A DNA stretch of 64,000 bases from an uncultured Pelagibacteraceae bacterium (GCA_902522385.1 CABYVK010000003.1:1-64000); one strand, 5' to 3'; positions 47,883 through 58,758 are shown, counted from the stretch's first letter. Numbers and translations are program-made. Notes: a model not told the origin generated them from the sequence alone.

Positions 47883-50552
47883 CTAAATCATATTCCTTAA
47901 AACGTACTGAAGAATACCTCCATTTTTATAATACTCTAATTCATTTTTCGTATCAATTCTGCATAAAGTTTTAATTTTCTTTATTTCGCCTGAAGCATAT
48001 TTAATTTCGACTGTCACTTGATCTGAGGGTTTAACGCCCTTTTCTATATTTAGAATACTAATTAATTCAGAACCAATTAATTTTAAATTTTTTCTGTTTA
48101 CATCATTAATAAATTGTAATGGCAATATTCCCATTCCAATCAAATTAGATCGATGAATTCTTTCAAAACTTTCAGCAATTACTGCTTTTATTCCAAGTAA
48201 TTTTGTTCCTTTAGCTGCCCAATCCCTGGACGATCCAGTTCCATACTCTTTTCCACCAATTACAACTAAATCTGTTCCTCTTTTTTTATATTCAACAACT
48301 GCATCATAGACAGGAAGAACTTTTTCCTCTGGATATAACTTTGTAAAACCTCCCTCTGTACCAGGAGCCATTTCATTTCTAATTCTTATATTTGCAAAAG
48401 TTCCTCGCATCATAACTTCATGGTTACCTCTTCTTGAACCATATGAGTTGTAATCTCTAGGTAAAATTTGGTGTTCCATGAAATATTCACCGGTTGGACT
48501 ATCTTTTTGAATGCTGCCAGCTGGCGATATATGGTCAGTAGTAACCATATCACCTAAAATTAATAATGGTCTTGCATCCTTAATTTCTTTAAATCCTTCT
48601 GGTTTATCTGATAACGAGTCAAAAAACGGAGGTTTTTTTACATATGTTGATCCCTCATCCCAATTATAAATACTGCTTTTATCAGTCTTAATTTTTTGCC
48701 ATTGAGTTGGGCCCTCAGAAACATTTGAGTATCTTTGTATAAACATCTCAGCATTAAGTGAATCTTTTAAAGTATCTTCTATCTCTTTATTTGAGGGCCA
48801 AATATCTTTTAAAAAAACATCTTTTCCTTCTTTATCTTTTCCTAATGGATCTTTGTACATATCAACTTCCATATGCCCAGCTATTGCATATGCAACAACA
48901 AGTGGAGGTGAAGCCAAATAGTTAGCTTTTATATGTGGTGAAATTCTTCCCTCAAAATTTCTATTTCCTGACAAAACTGAAACTGCATAAATATTCTCTT
49001 TTTGGATAGCTTCTACAATATTTTCTGGAAGTGGGCCTGAATTTCCAATGCAAGTTGTACAGCCATAACCAACTAAATTAAAGCCAAGCTGATCTAAATA
49101 AGTGTTTAATCCAGCTTTTGCCAAATAGTCTGTAACCACTTGAGATCCAGGTGCTAAAGAAGTTTTTACCCAGGGTTTAACTTGCAAACCTTTTTCAATA
49201 GCTTTTTTTGCTAACAGTCCAGCCCCAATTAGCACATTTGGATTAGAAGTGTTTGTACAAGAAGTTATTGCTGCAATTAATATTGAGCCATCTTTAATTT
49301 CATAATCTGTATTTGTTACTTTTGAAATTGATTTTTGATTTTTATTTGTAGCTTCCTGCAATACTTTTTGAAACGAAACAGGTGCATCTGTTAAAAGAAC
49401 TTTATCTTGAGGTCTTTTAGGTCCTGAAATAGTTGGTACAACTGTAGACATATCTAAAGATATAATGTCAGTAAATTCTATTTCGTTGCTCGCCCATAAA
49501 CCTTGTTCCTTGGCATAATTTTCTACGATATCAACAGTTTGTTGATCTCTTCCAGAAAATTTTAAATACTTTAATGTTTCCTCATCAATTGGAAAAAAAC
49601 CACAAGTAGCACCATATTCTGGTGCCATGTTTGCAATTGTTGCTCTATCCGCAAGAGTTAAATTTTTTAAACCTTCTCCATAAAACTCAACAAATTTACC
49701 AACCACTCCTTTATCTCTTAACATTTTAACAACAGTTAATACCAAATCAGTTGCCGTAGTTCCTTCTGGCATTTTGTTTTTCATTTCAAAACCGATGACT
49801 TCTGGTATTAACATAGAAATTGGTTGACCTAACATTCCTGCTTCAGCTTCAATTCCTCCAACACCCCATCCTAAAACAGATAAACCATTAACCATTGTTG
49901 TATGACTATCTGTTCCAACTAAAGTATCTGGAAAAAGATATTTTTCACCTTTAAATTCTTCTGACCAAACAACTTTTGACAAATATTCAAGATTTACTTG
50001 GTGACAAATTCCTGTTCCTGGTGGAACTATTCTAAAATTATCAAATGCCTGTTGTCCCCATTTTAAAAAAGAATATCTTTCTCCATTTCTTTCAAATTCT
50101 ATATCGACATTTTTTTCAAAAGAATCTGCTTTTGCAGACTGGTCAACTTGTACAGAGTGATCAATTACAAGATCAACTGCAGATAATGGATTGATTGTAT
50201 TTGGATCTTTATTTTTTTCTTTGACTGCTTCTCTCATTGCAGCTAAATCTGCAACCGCAGGTATTCCTGTATAATCTTGAAGCAAAACTCTTGCTGGCCT
50301 ATATGCAATTTCAGTTTTAGATTTTTTTGTCTTTAGCCAGTTTTTAATCGCCTCTATTTGAGATTTCGTTACACTTAAGTCGTCTTCGTATCTCAATAAA
50401 TTTTCTAGTAAAATTTTAATAGATTTTGGAAGTTTATTTATTCCTTCAAGTCCATTTTTTTCTGCTTCATTTAATGAGTAATAATTATACTCTTTGTCAT
50501 TAATTGTGATTTTTTTTTTTGATTTATAAGAATTTTTATTTCCTGGGGTCAT
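47883..50552 (-). CDS. acnA: Aconitate hydratase
   Basis: 889 aa; VGTDSHTTMVNGLSVLGWGVGGIEAEA, AAITSCTNTSNPNVLIGAGLLAKKA, GGKEYGTGSSRDWAAKG. Confidence 0.98.
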   Translation of the reverse strand: MTPGNKNSYKSKKKITINDKEYNYYSLNEAEKNGLEGINKLPKSIKILLENLLRYEDDLSVTKSQIEAIKNWLKTKKSKTEIAYRPARVLLQDYTGIPAVADLAAMREAVKEKNKDPNTINPLSAVDLVIDHSVQVDQSAKADSFEKNVDIEFERNGERYSFLKWGQQAFDNFRIVPPGTGICHQVNLEYLSKVVWSEEFKGEKYLFPDTLVGTDSHTTMVNGLSVLGWGVGGIEAEAGMLGQPISMLIPEVIGFEMKNKMPEGTTATDLVLTVVKMLRDKGVVGKFVEFYGEGLKNLTLADRATIANMAPEYGATCGFFPIDEETLKYLKFSGRDQQTVDIVENYAKEQGLWASNEIEFTDIISLDMSTVVPTISGPKRPQDKVLLTDAPVSFQKVLQEATNKNQKSISKVTNTDYEIKDGSILIAAITSCTNTSNPNVLIGAGLLAKKAIEKGLQVKPWVKTSLAPGSQVVTDYLAKAGLNTYLDQLGFNLVGYGCTTCIGNSGPLPENIVEAIQKENIYAVSVLSGNRNFEGRISPHIKANYLASPPLVVAYAIAGHMEVDMYKDPLGKDKEGKDVFLKDIWPSNKEIEDTLKDSLNAEMFIQRYSNVSEGPTQWQKIKTDKSSIYNWDEGSTYVKKPPFFDSLSDKPEGFKEIKDARPLLILGDMVTTDHISPAGSIQKDSPTGEYFMEHQILPRDYNSYGSRRGNHEVMMRGTFANIRIRNEMAPGTEGGFTKLYPEEKVLPVYDAVVEYKKRGTDLVVIGGKEYGTGSSRDWAAKGTKLLGIKAVIAESFERIHRSNLIGMGILPLQFINDVNRKNLKLIGSELISILNIEKGVKPSDQVTVEIKYASGEIKKIKTLCRIDTKNELEYYKNGGILQYVLRNMI

Positions 50553-50553
50553 A

Positions 50554-51147
50554 TTATAAATAAAAAGTTATTATGCTTGTTAAAAGCAGCAGTGACATAG
50601 CATAATTAAAGTAATTAATAAATTTCTGATTTGTCGCAAATTTCCTGAAAAATTTACCTAAAAAAGTCCACAGAGTTATACTAGTTACTGAAACAATTAA
50701 AGCCATAATGATAATTTGAGTCGTATAACTTACAAAGGTTTCTCCTGGATTAATATAAGTTGAAACAAGAATAATTGATGCAATAACTCCTTTAGGATTT
50801 AAAAATTGAAAAATAAAAGTTTCATGAAACTTGATTGGATTTTTATTTTTATTTTCCTGATCAGAAGATCCTGAAAAAGAAATTTTGTATGCTAAATAAA
50901 TTAAAAATAGAGTTCCTAAATATTTTAAAACCTCTTGGATTAAAGGATAAAGCTTAAAAATATTTATCAGCCCTAGGGTTAAACATAATAATAAAAATGG
51001 AAATCCAAAAGTTACACCAAGTATATGTGGTAGTGTTCTAAGAATGCCAAAATTGAAACCAGAATAGAAAGCAACAAAATTATTTGGTCCAGGGGTAAAT
51101 GCAGCAACTATTCCAAATAAAGTTATAGAGAGAATTTCAGGATGCAT
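50554..51147 (-). CDS. LysE/RhtB family exporter
   Basis: ITLFGIVAAFTPGPNNFVAFYSGFNFGILRTLPHILGVTFGF. Confidence 0.9.
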   Translation of the reverse strand: MHPEILSITLFGIVAAFTPGPNNFVAFYSGFNFGILRTLPHILGVTFGFPFLLLCLTLGLINIFKLYPLIQEVLKYLGTLFLIYLAYKISFSGSSDQENKNKNPIKFHETFIFQFLNPKGVIASIILVSTYINPGETFVSYTTQIIIMALIVSVTSITLWTFLGKFFRKFATNQKFINYFNYAMSLLLLTSIITFYL

Positions 51148-51149
51148 TA

Positions 51150-51494
51150 CTAAGCGATCGGTAATCCATTTTCTGCTTTTTGAGAGGGATGAACAAGTGT
51201 AACCTTACCATCGGCATCAATCGCTCCTAAAACCAATACTTGAGAAACTATTCCAGCAATATTTTTTTCAGGAAAATTACAAACAGCAATAACTTGTTTT
51301 CCTTTTAAATTCTCCTCATTATAATAATGAGTAATTTGAGCTGAAGATTGTTTAATGCCAATTTCGCTTCCAAAATCAACTTTAATAACTAATGAAGGTT
51401 TCCTGGCTTTTTCATTTTTTTTTACAGAAATTACAGTACCAATTCTAATATCTACTTTATCAAAATCATTATAGGTAATTTGCTCTTTAATCAT
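51150..51494 (-). CDS. CsaA-type tRNA-binding domain protein
   Basis: YNDFDKVDIRIGTVISVKKNEKARKPSLVIKVDFGSEIGIKQSSAQIT. Confidence 0.92.
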   Translation of the reverse strand: MIKEQITYNDFDKVDIRIGTVISVKKNEKARKPSLVIKVDFGSEIGIKQSSAQITHYYNEENLKGKQVIAVCNFPEKNIAGIVSQVLVLGAIDADGKVTLVHPSQKAENGLPIA

Positions 51495-51518
51495 AATATA
51501 ATATAGTGTTTTAATTTT

Positions 51519-52697
51519 ATGAGTATAGATAACAATTTATATGAAAAATCAATCAAGATTTTAACTGACTTAATCGCATTTAAAACTATCTCAGGTCAAG
51601 ATAACAGTAATTTAATTGATTATTGTGAAAAAATTTTAAAGAGCATCGATATAGATACTTTCAAAATTTATGATGCTGATAAAAAAAGAGTTAATCTTTT
51701 TGGAACCTTAAAAGCAAAAAATCAAAGCACAAAAAAACCCATCATATTATCTGGACACACTGATGTGGTTCCAGTGTCTAAAGGTTGGAGCAGTGATCCA
51801 TTCGTAGCAACTATTAAAGATGATAAATTATATGGAAGAGGCTCATGTGATATGAAAGGTTTTATTGCATGTACACTTGCTTATGCACCTATATTCAAAG
51901 AAAGTAATTTAGATAGAGACTTACATTTCTGTTATACATTTGATGAAGAGACTGCATGTATTGGAGCTCCTTTATTAATAGAGGAACTGAAAAAAAGAGA
52001 TATCAAAAATGGGATTTGTATAATTGGTGAACCAACTAAAATGAAAATTATTGATGCCCACAAAGGTATGAATGAATACACAGTTCACTTTGGAGGACTT
52101 GCAGGACATAGTTCTAAACCACATTTAGGAGTAAATGCAGCTGAATATGCTACTAGATATGTTGGAAAACTTTTAGAGATTAGAGAAGAATTAAAAAAAA
52201 GAGTTCAAAAAGATAGTATTTTTGATCCTCCACATTCAACTTTATCAATTGGTGGAATTAACGGTGGTATTGCTCATAATGTAATTGCAGATAAATGTAG
52301 TGTTGAATGGGAAACAAGACCAGTTGTTAAAGATGATGGAGAATTTGTTACGAAAGAAATTGATAAATATGCGAATGAGGTGCTTCTGCCAGAAATGAAA
52401 AAAGTATTTCCAGATTCTTATATTAAAAAAGAAGTGATAGGTGAAGTAGTTGGTTTTAACAGATTAGATGAGTCTGAAGCATGTGAATTTGTATCAAACA
52501 TAACTGGTGATAATTCTAGAGAAGTGGTTTCTTTTGGAACAGAAGCTGGTTTATTTCAAGAACTAGGCATCAGTACTGTTGTTTGTGGACCTGGATCGAT
52601 AGAACAGGCTCACAAAATTGACGAGTTCATAGAATTAAATGAAATGAAAAAGTGCCTAAAGTTTTTAGAAGGTGTAAAAGATAAATCAGTAAATTAA
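51519..52697 (+). CDS. argE: Acetylornithine deacetylase / M20 family
   Basis: LSGHTDVVPVSKGWSSDPF, GRGSCDMKGFIA, CGPGSIEQAHKIDEFI. Confidence 0.88.
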   Translation: MSIDNNLYEKSIKILTDLIAFKTISGQDNSNLIDYCEKILKSIDIDTFKIYDADKKRVNLFGTLKAKNQSTKKPIILSGHTDVVPVSKGWSSDPFVATIKDDKLYGRGSCDMKGFIACTLAYAPIFKESNLDRDLHFCYTFDEETACIGAPLLIEELKKRDIKNGICIIGEPTKMKIIDAHKGMNEYTVHFGGLAGHSSKPHLGVNAAEYATRYVGKLLEIREELKKRVQKDSIFDPPHSTLSIGGINGGIAHNVIADKCSVEWETRPVVKDDGEFVTKEIDKYANEVLLPEMKKVFPDSYIKKEVIGEVVGFNRLDESEACEFVSNITGDNSREVVSFGTEAGLFQELGISTVVCGPGSIEQAHKIDEFIELNEMKKCLKFLEGVKDKSVN

Positions 52698-54127
52698 CTC
52701 CAGCCACCTACAGCTTTTACTTCTAAAAACTCTTCTAAACCATGTTCACCTGCTTCTCGACCTATTCCAGAATGTTTAAAACCACCGAAGGGTGCGTCAA
52801 CTGCAATACCAGCTCCATTAACATCTACCATTCCAGATCTTAATTTTCTTGCAACTCTTTGTACTTTTTCAGAGTCTTGGGTTTGGATGTAGTTCGTTAA
52901 TCCATAAGAAGTATCATTTGCAATTTTTATTGCCTCTTCTTCAGTTTCAAATGGGATAACGGATAAGACAGGTCCAAAAATTTCTGTTCTTGCAACATCC
53001 ATATTATTATTTACATCTGCAAAAACAGTTGGTTTAACAAAGTAACCTTTGTCTAATCCATCAGGTTTGCCTGTTCCTCCAGCAACTAATTTTGCACCTT
53101 CATCTATTCCTTTTTGTATTAGAGTTTGTATTTTATTATATTGAGTTTTTGAAATAACTGGACCTATATGTTCTCCTTCTTTTTTAGGATCACCAACTTT
53201 AAAGTTTTCAGTATATTTTTTTAATCTCTCAAGAGCCTCTTCATACATTGATTTTTCAACTAACATTCTTGTTGGTGCATTACAAGATTGTCCAGAATTT
53301 CTAAAACATCTAAAAGCACCTCTTTCAATAGCTTCTGGATCAGCATCTTTAAAAATTATATTTGCTCCCTTGCCACCTAATTCTAAGCTTACTCTTTTAA
53401 AATCTTTAGCAGCATTTTGTGAAATCAAAGCTCCTGCTCTTGTTGATCCAGTAAATGAAATCATATTAATATCTGGATGACTTGTAAGAGCATCACCTGT
53501 TGTTGCTCCATCACCATTGATTAAATTGAACACACCTTTTGGAAATTTTACTTCATCAATAATTTCAGCAAGTATTATTGATGAGAGTGGTGCTAATTCT
53601 GATGGCTTTAAAACCATTGTACAACCTGCAGCAATTGCTGGCATTACTTTTAAACAAACTTGGTTCATCGGCCAATTCCATGGTGTTATTAATGCACAAA
53701 CACCTTTTGGTTCATAAATTAATCTTTGGTTAGGAGCGTGATCTCCTAAAGATTTTTCAAATTCAAAATTTTTTAAATATCTGATGAATGATTTGATATG
53801 ACTTGCTCCTGTGCCTGCTTGTAATTTTGTTGCAAAATCTTTTGGAGCGCCCATTTCAAGAGTTATAGCTTCTGCAATATCTGCCCATCTTTTCTTATAA
53901 TTTTCATAAAGTTTCTCTAATAATCCGATTCTTTCTTCTTTAGAAGTGAAAGACCAAGACTCGTAGGCATTTTTTGCAGCATTAACAGCAATATCAACAT
54001 CGGTTTTGTTCCCCAAAGTAATTACTGCACAATTTTCTTCAGTAGCAGGATCAATTACTTTAATTTCCTCAGAGCTATTTGGCTTAACCCACGCTCCATT
54101 AATGTAAAAATTTTTTTTGTCTAGCAT
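52694..54127 (-). CDS. NAD-dependent aldehyde dehydrogenase
   Basis: PWNWPMNQVCLKVMPAIAAGCTMVLKPSE, VSLELGGKGANI, CFRNSGQSCNAPTRMLV. Confidence 0.94.
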   Translation of the reverse strand: MLDKKNFYINGAWVKPNSSEEIKVIDPATEENCAVITLGNKTDVDIAVNAAKNAYESWSFTSKEERIGLLEKLYENYKKRWADIAEAITLEMGAPKDFATKLQAGTGASHIKSFIRYLKNFEFEKSLGDHAPNQRLIYEPKGVCALITPWNWPMNQVCLKVMPAIAAGCTMVLKPSELAPLSSIILAEIIDEVKFPKGVFNLINGDGATTGDALTSHPDINMISFTGSTRAGALISQNAAKDFKRVSLELGGKGANIIFKDADPEAIERGAFRCFRNSGQSCNAPTRMLVEKSMYEEALERLKKYTENFKVGDPKKEGEHIGPVISKTQYNKIQTLIQKGIDEGAKLVAGGTGKPDGLDKGYFVKPTVFADVNNNMDVARTEIFGPVLSVIPFETEEEAIKIANDTSYGLTNYIQTQDSEKVQRVARKLRSGMVDVNGAGIAVDAPFGGFKHSGIGREAGEHGLEEFLEVKAVGGWS

Positions 54128-54147
54128 GTTATAACGTTATCCTTTCT

Positions 54148-55107
54148 CTATGTTTTTGCAAATAAATTAGTTAATTCATAAACAATAGTAGCCGCCGCCA
54201 AAGAAGTTACCTCTGCATGATCATATGCTGGAGAAACCTCAACAACATCAGCTGAAACTAAATTTAATCCAGACAAACCTCTTAAAACATTTACCATCTC
54301 TCTTGTAGTCATCCCTGCAATTTCTGGTGTACCAGTTCCTGGAGCAAATGCAGGATCTAAAACATCAATATCAATTGATAAGTATAGAGGATTGTCTCCC
54401 ACTCTTTTTCTAATTCTTTCTGCTATTTTATCAGTTCCTTCTGTTTGAAATTCATCACAATGAATTATTTTAAATCCGAAACTTTCATCATTTTTAATAT
54501 CATCTCTGCTGTAAAGAGGGCCTCGAATTCCAACATGCATAGAAGCATCATCTAAAAATAATCCTTCTTCTCTAGCCCTTCTAAATGGAGTTCCATGAGT
54601 ATACGGTGCACCAAAATATGTGTCCCAAGTATCTAAGTGAGCATCAAAATGAACTAAAGATACAGGGCCCTTATTTTTTTTATTGATTGCTCTTAACAAT
54701 GGTACTGCAATAGTATGATCTCCACCTAAACTTATAATTCCTCCAACCTTATTTAATAAATCTGATGCACCCACTTCTATTTGTTTAATTGCTTCATCAA
54801 TACTAAATGGATTGCATGCAATATCACCAGCATCAGCAACTTGCTGAATTTTAAATGGCTCTACATCATAACTTGGATGATAATTTGTTCTCAAATGTCT
54901 TGATGCTTGTCTTATACTTTGTGGACCAAATCTTGCACCTGGTCTATAACTCGTACCGGCATCAAAAGGAATTCCAACAATTGCAACGTCACAACTTTCA
55001 ACATCTCTTAACTCTGGCAATCTTGCAAATGTTGACGGACCAGCAAATCTTGGAACTTTAGTCCCACTTACAGGTTGGATTGGATTTTTATTTCGTTCTT
55101 TTTTCAT
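54148..55107 (-). CDS. speB: Agmatinase / guanidino-hydrolase (ureohydrolase family)
   Basis: SLGGDHTIAVPLL, VHFDAHLDTWD, LSIDIDVLDPAFAPGTGTPE; substrate not determinable from sequence. Confidence 0.85.
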   Translation of the reverse strand: MKKERNKNPIQPVSGTKVPRFAGPSTFARLPELRDVESCDVAIVGIPFDAGTSYRPGARFGPQSIRQASRHLRTNYHPSYDVEPFKIQQVADAGDIACNPFSIDEAIKQIEVGASDLLNKVGGIISLGGDHTIAVPLLRAINKKNKGPVSLVHFDAHLDTWDTYFGAPYTHGTPFRRAREEGLFLDDASMHVGIRGPLYSRDDIKNDESFGFKIIHCDEFQTEGTDKIAERIRKRVGDNPLYLSIDIDVLDPAFAPGTGTPEIAGMTTREMVNVLRGLSGLNLVSADVVEVSPAYDHAEVTSLAAATIVYELTNLFAKT

Positions 55108-55157
55108 TTTTAAACAAAATGTATCACATTCTTTTTAAATCGAATATCATCTAAATT

Positions 55158-55886
55158 ATGTTTATGAAAATTTTTAAGCTGGTTTTAATATCATTTTTTT
55201 TAATAACACCAGCAAATTCAAATTCTATTTATAATCTCATTAAAATACCAAATTTAGAAATTTATCAATTAAAAACTCACAATAAACTTAAATATTTTTA
55301 TGCAACTAAGCCCTTTAGACTTGGGGTTCAAAAAAACATTTCTTGCATTAATTCAGACAAAGAAACATATGATAAAAAATATCAAATTTTATCTAAAAAT
55401 TTAAGGCGATATTCAAAAGAATTTTTAAAAAAAATTAATCTTAAATATATTGTAATGTGTGAAAACTTATCTATTTCAGGAATTAACACAGCTGGAATTC
55501 CTGATCATGTGATGAAAACGTTAATTATAGATTTAAAATTTAATGAAAAATATTTTGAAAGAGTAATTCACCATGAATTATTTCATATTATAAATGACGG
55601 TTTTAAAGAATTATTTGATGAAAATGAATGGAAAAAGTTTAATAAGCCAAGTTTTAAATATGCTGATTGTTCTACTTGCTCAAAAAAATTAGGATTAGAT
55701 ACTTACGCTAATACTAATGGTTTTTTTACAGAATATTCAATGACAATTCCATCCGAAGACATGGCAGAGGTATATTCTCATTTAATAACTGGGAATTACA
55801 AAATTTCAGACGATGAAATTCTCAATAAAAAAATTAAGTTTATAAAAGATAAATTAAAAGAAATTGATAATACTTTTGTATTTTAG
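55158..55886 (+). CDS. Secreted protein with HExxH motif (putative zinc metallopeptidase-like)
   Basis: N-terminal signal peptide; VIHHELFHIINDGF contains HELFH; later CSTCSKK. Confidence 0.6.
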   Translation: MFMKIFKLVLISFFLITPANSNSIYNLIKIPNLEIYQLKTHNKLKYFYATKPFRLGVQKNISCINSDKETYDKKYQILSKNLRRYSKEFLKKINLKYIVMCENLSISGINTAGIPDHVMKTLIIDLKFNEKYFERVIHHELFHIINDGFKELFDENEWKKFNKPSFKYADCSTCSKKLGLDTYANTNGFFTEYSMTIPSEDMAEVYSHLITGNYKISDDEILNKKIKFIKDKLKEIDNTFVF

Positions 55887-55888
55887 AT

Positions 55889-56539
55889 ATGATAAAAAAA
55901 GTTAAAGCCTCCCTACATGAAAAATTAATATTTTTTTTTTTAATTTTACTTGGAGTTTTTGCTTTAAGTTTTGCAATTGTAGTAAAAAATAAGTGCTTGT
56001 TTGTGAAAAATTTTGATCCACAAAAAATTAATTTTGAAAAACCAAATAATATTGTTGTGCTTAATGCTGAATGTGGCAATGTCATAATTGAACTCTATCC
56101 TGAGATTTCTCCAAATGGAGTAGAAAGATTTAAAAAATTAATCAATCTAAAAGCATATGACAATGTTGCTTTTCATAGAGTGATTAAAGATAAACTAGTT
56201 CAGGCAGGTGATCTTGAGTTTGGAAAAAAAGATAAATTAGATTATGAAAAAATTGGAACTGGTAAATCAGGTCTAGGTAATATTAAATCAGAGGTTGACG
56301 CTGAGTTTAATTTTGAGAGAGGTTCAGTTGGTTTAGCGAGAACTTTAAAATATGATACTGAAGATAGTCAGTTTTTTATTATTCTTGATAATGAGCCACT
56401 ATTTGAGGGCGAGTATACTCCTTTAGGTAAAGTGATTTACGGTATCAATGTGTTAGAAAAAATTAGATACTCTCATAGATCTGAATATGTTCTTAGACCC
56501 GATTTTATATATACAGTCAGGATGTTAAGTAAAAATTAA
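55889..56539 (+). CDS. Cyclophilin-type peptidyl-prolyl cis-trans isomerase, membrane anchored
   Basis: GNVIIELYPEISPNGVERFKKLINLKAYDNVAFHRVIKDKLVQAGDL, FFIILDNEPLFEGEYTPLGKV. Confidence 0.92.
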   Translation: MIKKVKASLHEKLIFFFLILLGVFALSFAIVVKNKCLFVKNFDPQKINFEKPNNIVVLNAECGNVIIELYPEISPNGVERFKKLINLKAYDNVAFHRVIKDKLVQAGDLEFGKKDKLDYEKIGTGKSGLGNIKSEVDAEFNFERGSVGLARTLKYDTEDSQFFIILDNEPLFEGEYTPLGKVIYGINVLEKIRYSHRSEYVLRPDFIYTVRMLSKN

Positions 56540-58758
56540 TTAACTAGTGGCTTACCAGTTGCGAGTGTATGTTTGATTCTATCTTGAGTTTCCATAGTTT
56601 CAATCAGTCTCATAAAAGCATCCAATTCTAATTTGTATAAATCATCTTCTGATAATGTTTTTTCAATTGAGGTATCGCCACCACTCAATACATGAGCTAG
56701 TTCTTGTGCTACTTTTAAACCATGATCTAGTATAACTTTATCATTATATAATTTTTCTAAAATTTTATTCATTTCTGGAAGAACTGTTTTGCCTGGAAGA
56801 TTAAATTTTAATTCTGACGAAGCTTTAAAGTCTTTATTGTTATTCAAAATTTCCATTGAAACTTCTAATAAGCTATTTCTATTCATAATTTTTTTATCTT
56901 GAGGTTTTAGATATTTCATAGGTTCTGCCTCAACTGGTGATGTGGCTGTTTTACCGTAACCGATTATATCAAATACTTTAAGAGGTGCGTAATGGGGATC
57001 TTTTTTAGCTTCATCTGTATCAAGCCATCTTGCTAGCATTTCCTTACAGCCACCACCTGCTGGAATTAAGCCAACAATAGTTTCTACTAAACCAACAACT
57101 ATGTTTGTATGAGAAGCTACAAAATTACTTTGCACCATCACCTCAAATCCTCCACCAAGAGTTAAACCTGAGGGAGCTGAAATCACAGGATATTCAGAAT
57201 ATTTTAAATGCTTACATGTTTCTTGAAAATATTTAATAAATTTTTCAATAGATTTAAAATCACCTTTATTAGCAAAATCCATTGTATAAGTTAAATTTAC
57301 TCCAGCAGAAAATTGCATACTCTCATTGATGATAATTAAAGGTTTGTCGGTTGCTTTTTTAAGTGCATCCATTGAGTCATAGTCAAGTGCATTAGCTTTA
57401 GTAGTAAACTCAACAATATTATAATCTTGAAAACGATAAACTTGAGCCGAATTATTTCCATCAATGCTCATAGCTTTTTTCTTAACTTTTCCTAGGGTTT
57501 CAATATCAGTATATTTTTGTCTAGAACCGTAAAAATTTTGATCTTTACTTTTAGATAATTTTTCTAAAAACTCATTTCCTTTAATTTCATCAACTTTACT
57601 AAAAAAGTTTTCAACACCTATCTCTTCTAACATTTCAAACGGACCTTTTGCCCAGTTAAAACCCAGTCTCATTGCCTCATCTATATCATTAAATTCCTTG
57701 GTAATACCTGGTACTAAAGATGATGAATATTTTATAATCTTTGAAATAACAGACCAAGCATACTCTCCAAATTTATCATCTCTTGAGATCAAAGATTTTA
57801 AATCAACTTTATCAGTACCAATTTTAATTTTTTGACTAACAGAATACTCGCCCGTTTCTAAATTAATTGCCTCCATAATCTTAGTTTCACCAATTTTATT
57901 CATTCGGTAAAAACCACCTTTTCCTTTTCGGCCAGTGTAACCTGTTTCAATTAATTTTTTTACTAGGGGAATTTCTTTAGCAACTTCCTGGAAAGGGTCA
58001 TTTTCAGGTAGCTCTTTAATAAAACTTTTCAAAACATCAGCCATTAAATCAATTCCGATTAAATCATAAAGACCAAAAACTCCTGTTTTTGGAATACCCA
58101 TTGGTCTTCCGAATATTGCATCAGCTTCTTCAATGCTAAGTTTCATTTTAAAAGCTTCTGTCATTGCAATTTGCATTGCAAAAACACCTATTCTGTTACC
58201 TAGAAATCCTGGAGTGTCATTACAAACAATTGCGCCTTTACCTAATTCTATTTCGCAAAACTTCTTAAGTGAATTAATCTTCTCTAAATCATTATTTTCA
58301 TTTTTAACTATCTCTAATAATCCCATGTATCTAACTGGGTTAAAAAAATGAGTAATACAAAAATCTTTTTTTTCTTCTGAGGTTAATTTTTCTGATAAAA
58401 CTTTAATTGGTATTGAAGATGTATTTGATGAAACAATTGCTCCATCTTTTCTATTTTTAAATATTTTTTCATATATATTATGTTTAATATCAATTCTCTC
58501 AACAACTGCTTCAACAACCCAATCTGCATCTTTAACAACATCAAAGTTATCATTAATATTGCCAACTTTAATATTATCTATTTTAGATTTATCCAATAGT
58601 AATGGTGGTTTTGAGTTGAATATTCGATCTCTTGCCTTTTCAGAAATCTCGGTTGTTAAATCTAAAAGAGTTACTGGAATTTTTGCGTTACATAAATGTG
58701 CTGCTATTCCGCTACCCATTGTTCCTGATCCGATAACAACAACTTTTTTAATATCCAT
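56536..58758 (-). CDS. Fused 3-hydroxyacyl-CoA dehydrogenase / enoyl-CoA hydratase (HADH domain N-terminal)
   Basis: N-terminal KKVVVIGSGTMGSGIAAHLCNAKIPVTLLD and FFNPVRYMGLLEIV; C-terminal crotonase APSGLTLGGGFEVMVQSNFVAS...GLIPAGGGCKEML. Confidence 0.92.
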   Translation of the reverse strand: MDIKKVVVIGSGTMGSGIAAHLCNAKIPVTLLDLTTEISEKARDRIFNSKPPLLLDKSKIDNIKVGNINDNFDVVKDADWVVEAVVERIDIKHNIYEKIFKNRKDGAIVSSNTSSIPIKVLSEKLTSEEKKDFCITHFFNPVRYMGLLEIVKNENNDLEKINSLKKFCEIELGKGAIVCNDTPGFLGNRIGVFAMQIAMTEAFKMKLSIEEADAIFGRPMGIPKTGVFGLYDLIGIDLMADVLKSFIKELPENDPFQEVAKEIPLVKKLIETGYTGRKGKGGFYRMNKIGETKIMEAINLETGEYSVSQKIKIGTDKVDLKSLISRDDKFGEYAWSVISKIIKYSSSLVPGITKEFNDIDEAMRLGFNWAKGPFEMLEEIGVENFFSKVDEIKGNEFLEKLSKSKDQNFYGSRQKYTDIETLGKVKKKAMSIDGNNSAQVYRFQDYNIVEFTTKANALDYDSMDALKKATDKPLIIINESMQFSAGVNLTYTMDFANKGDFKSIEKFIKYFQETCKHLKYSEYPVISAPSGLTLGGGFEVMVQSNFVASHTNIVVGLVETIVGLIPAGGGCKEMLARWLDTDEAKKDPHYAPLKVFDIIGYGKTATSPVEAEPMKYLKPQDKKIMNRNSLLEVSMEILNNNKDFKASSELKFNLPGKTVLPEMNKILEKLYNDKVILDHGLKVAQELAHVLSGGDTSIEKTLSEDDLYKLELDAFMRLIETMETQDRIKHTLATGKPLVN

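Noticed and set aside
54131-54140. ATAACGTTAT palindrome before the aldehyde dehydrogenase gene
   Set aside because: Short, overlaps the ribosome-binding region, and chance 10-bp palindromes are frequent here.
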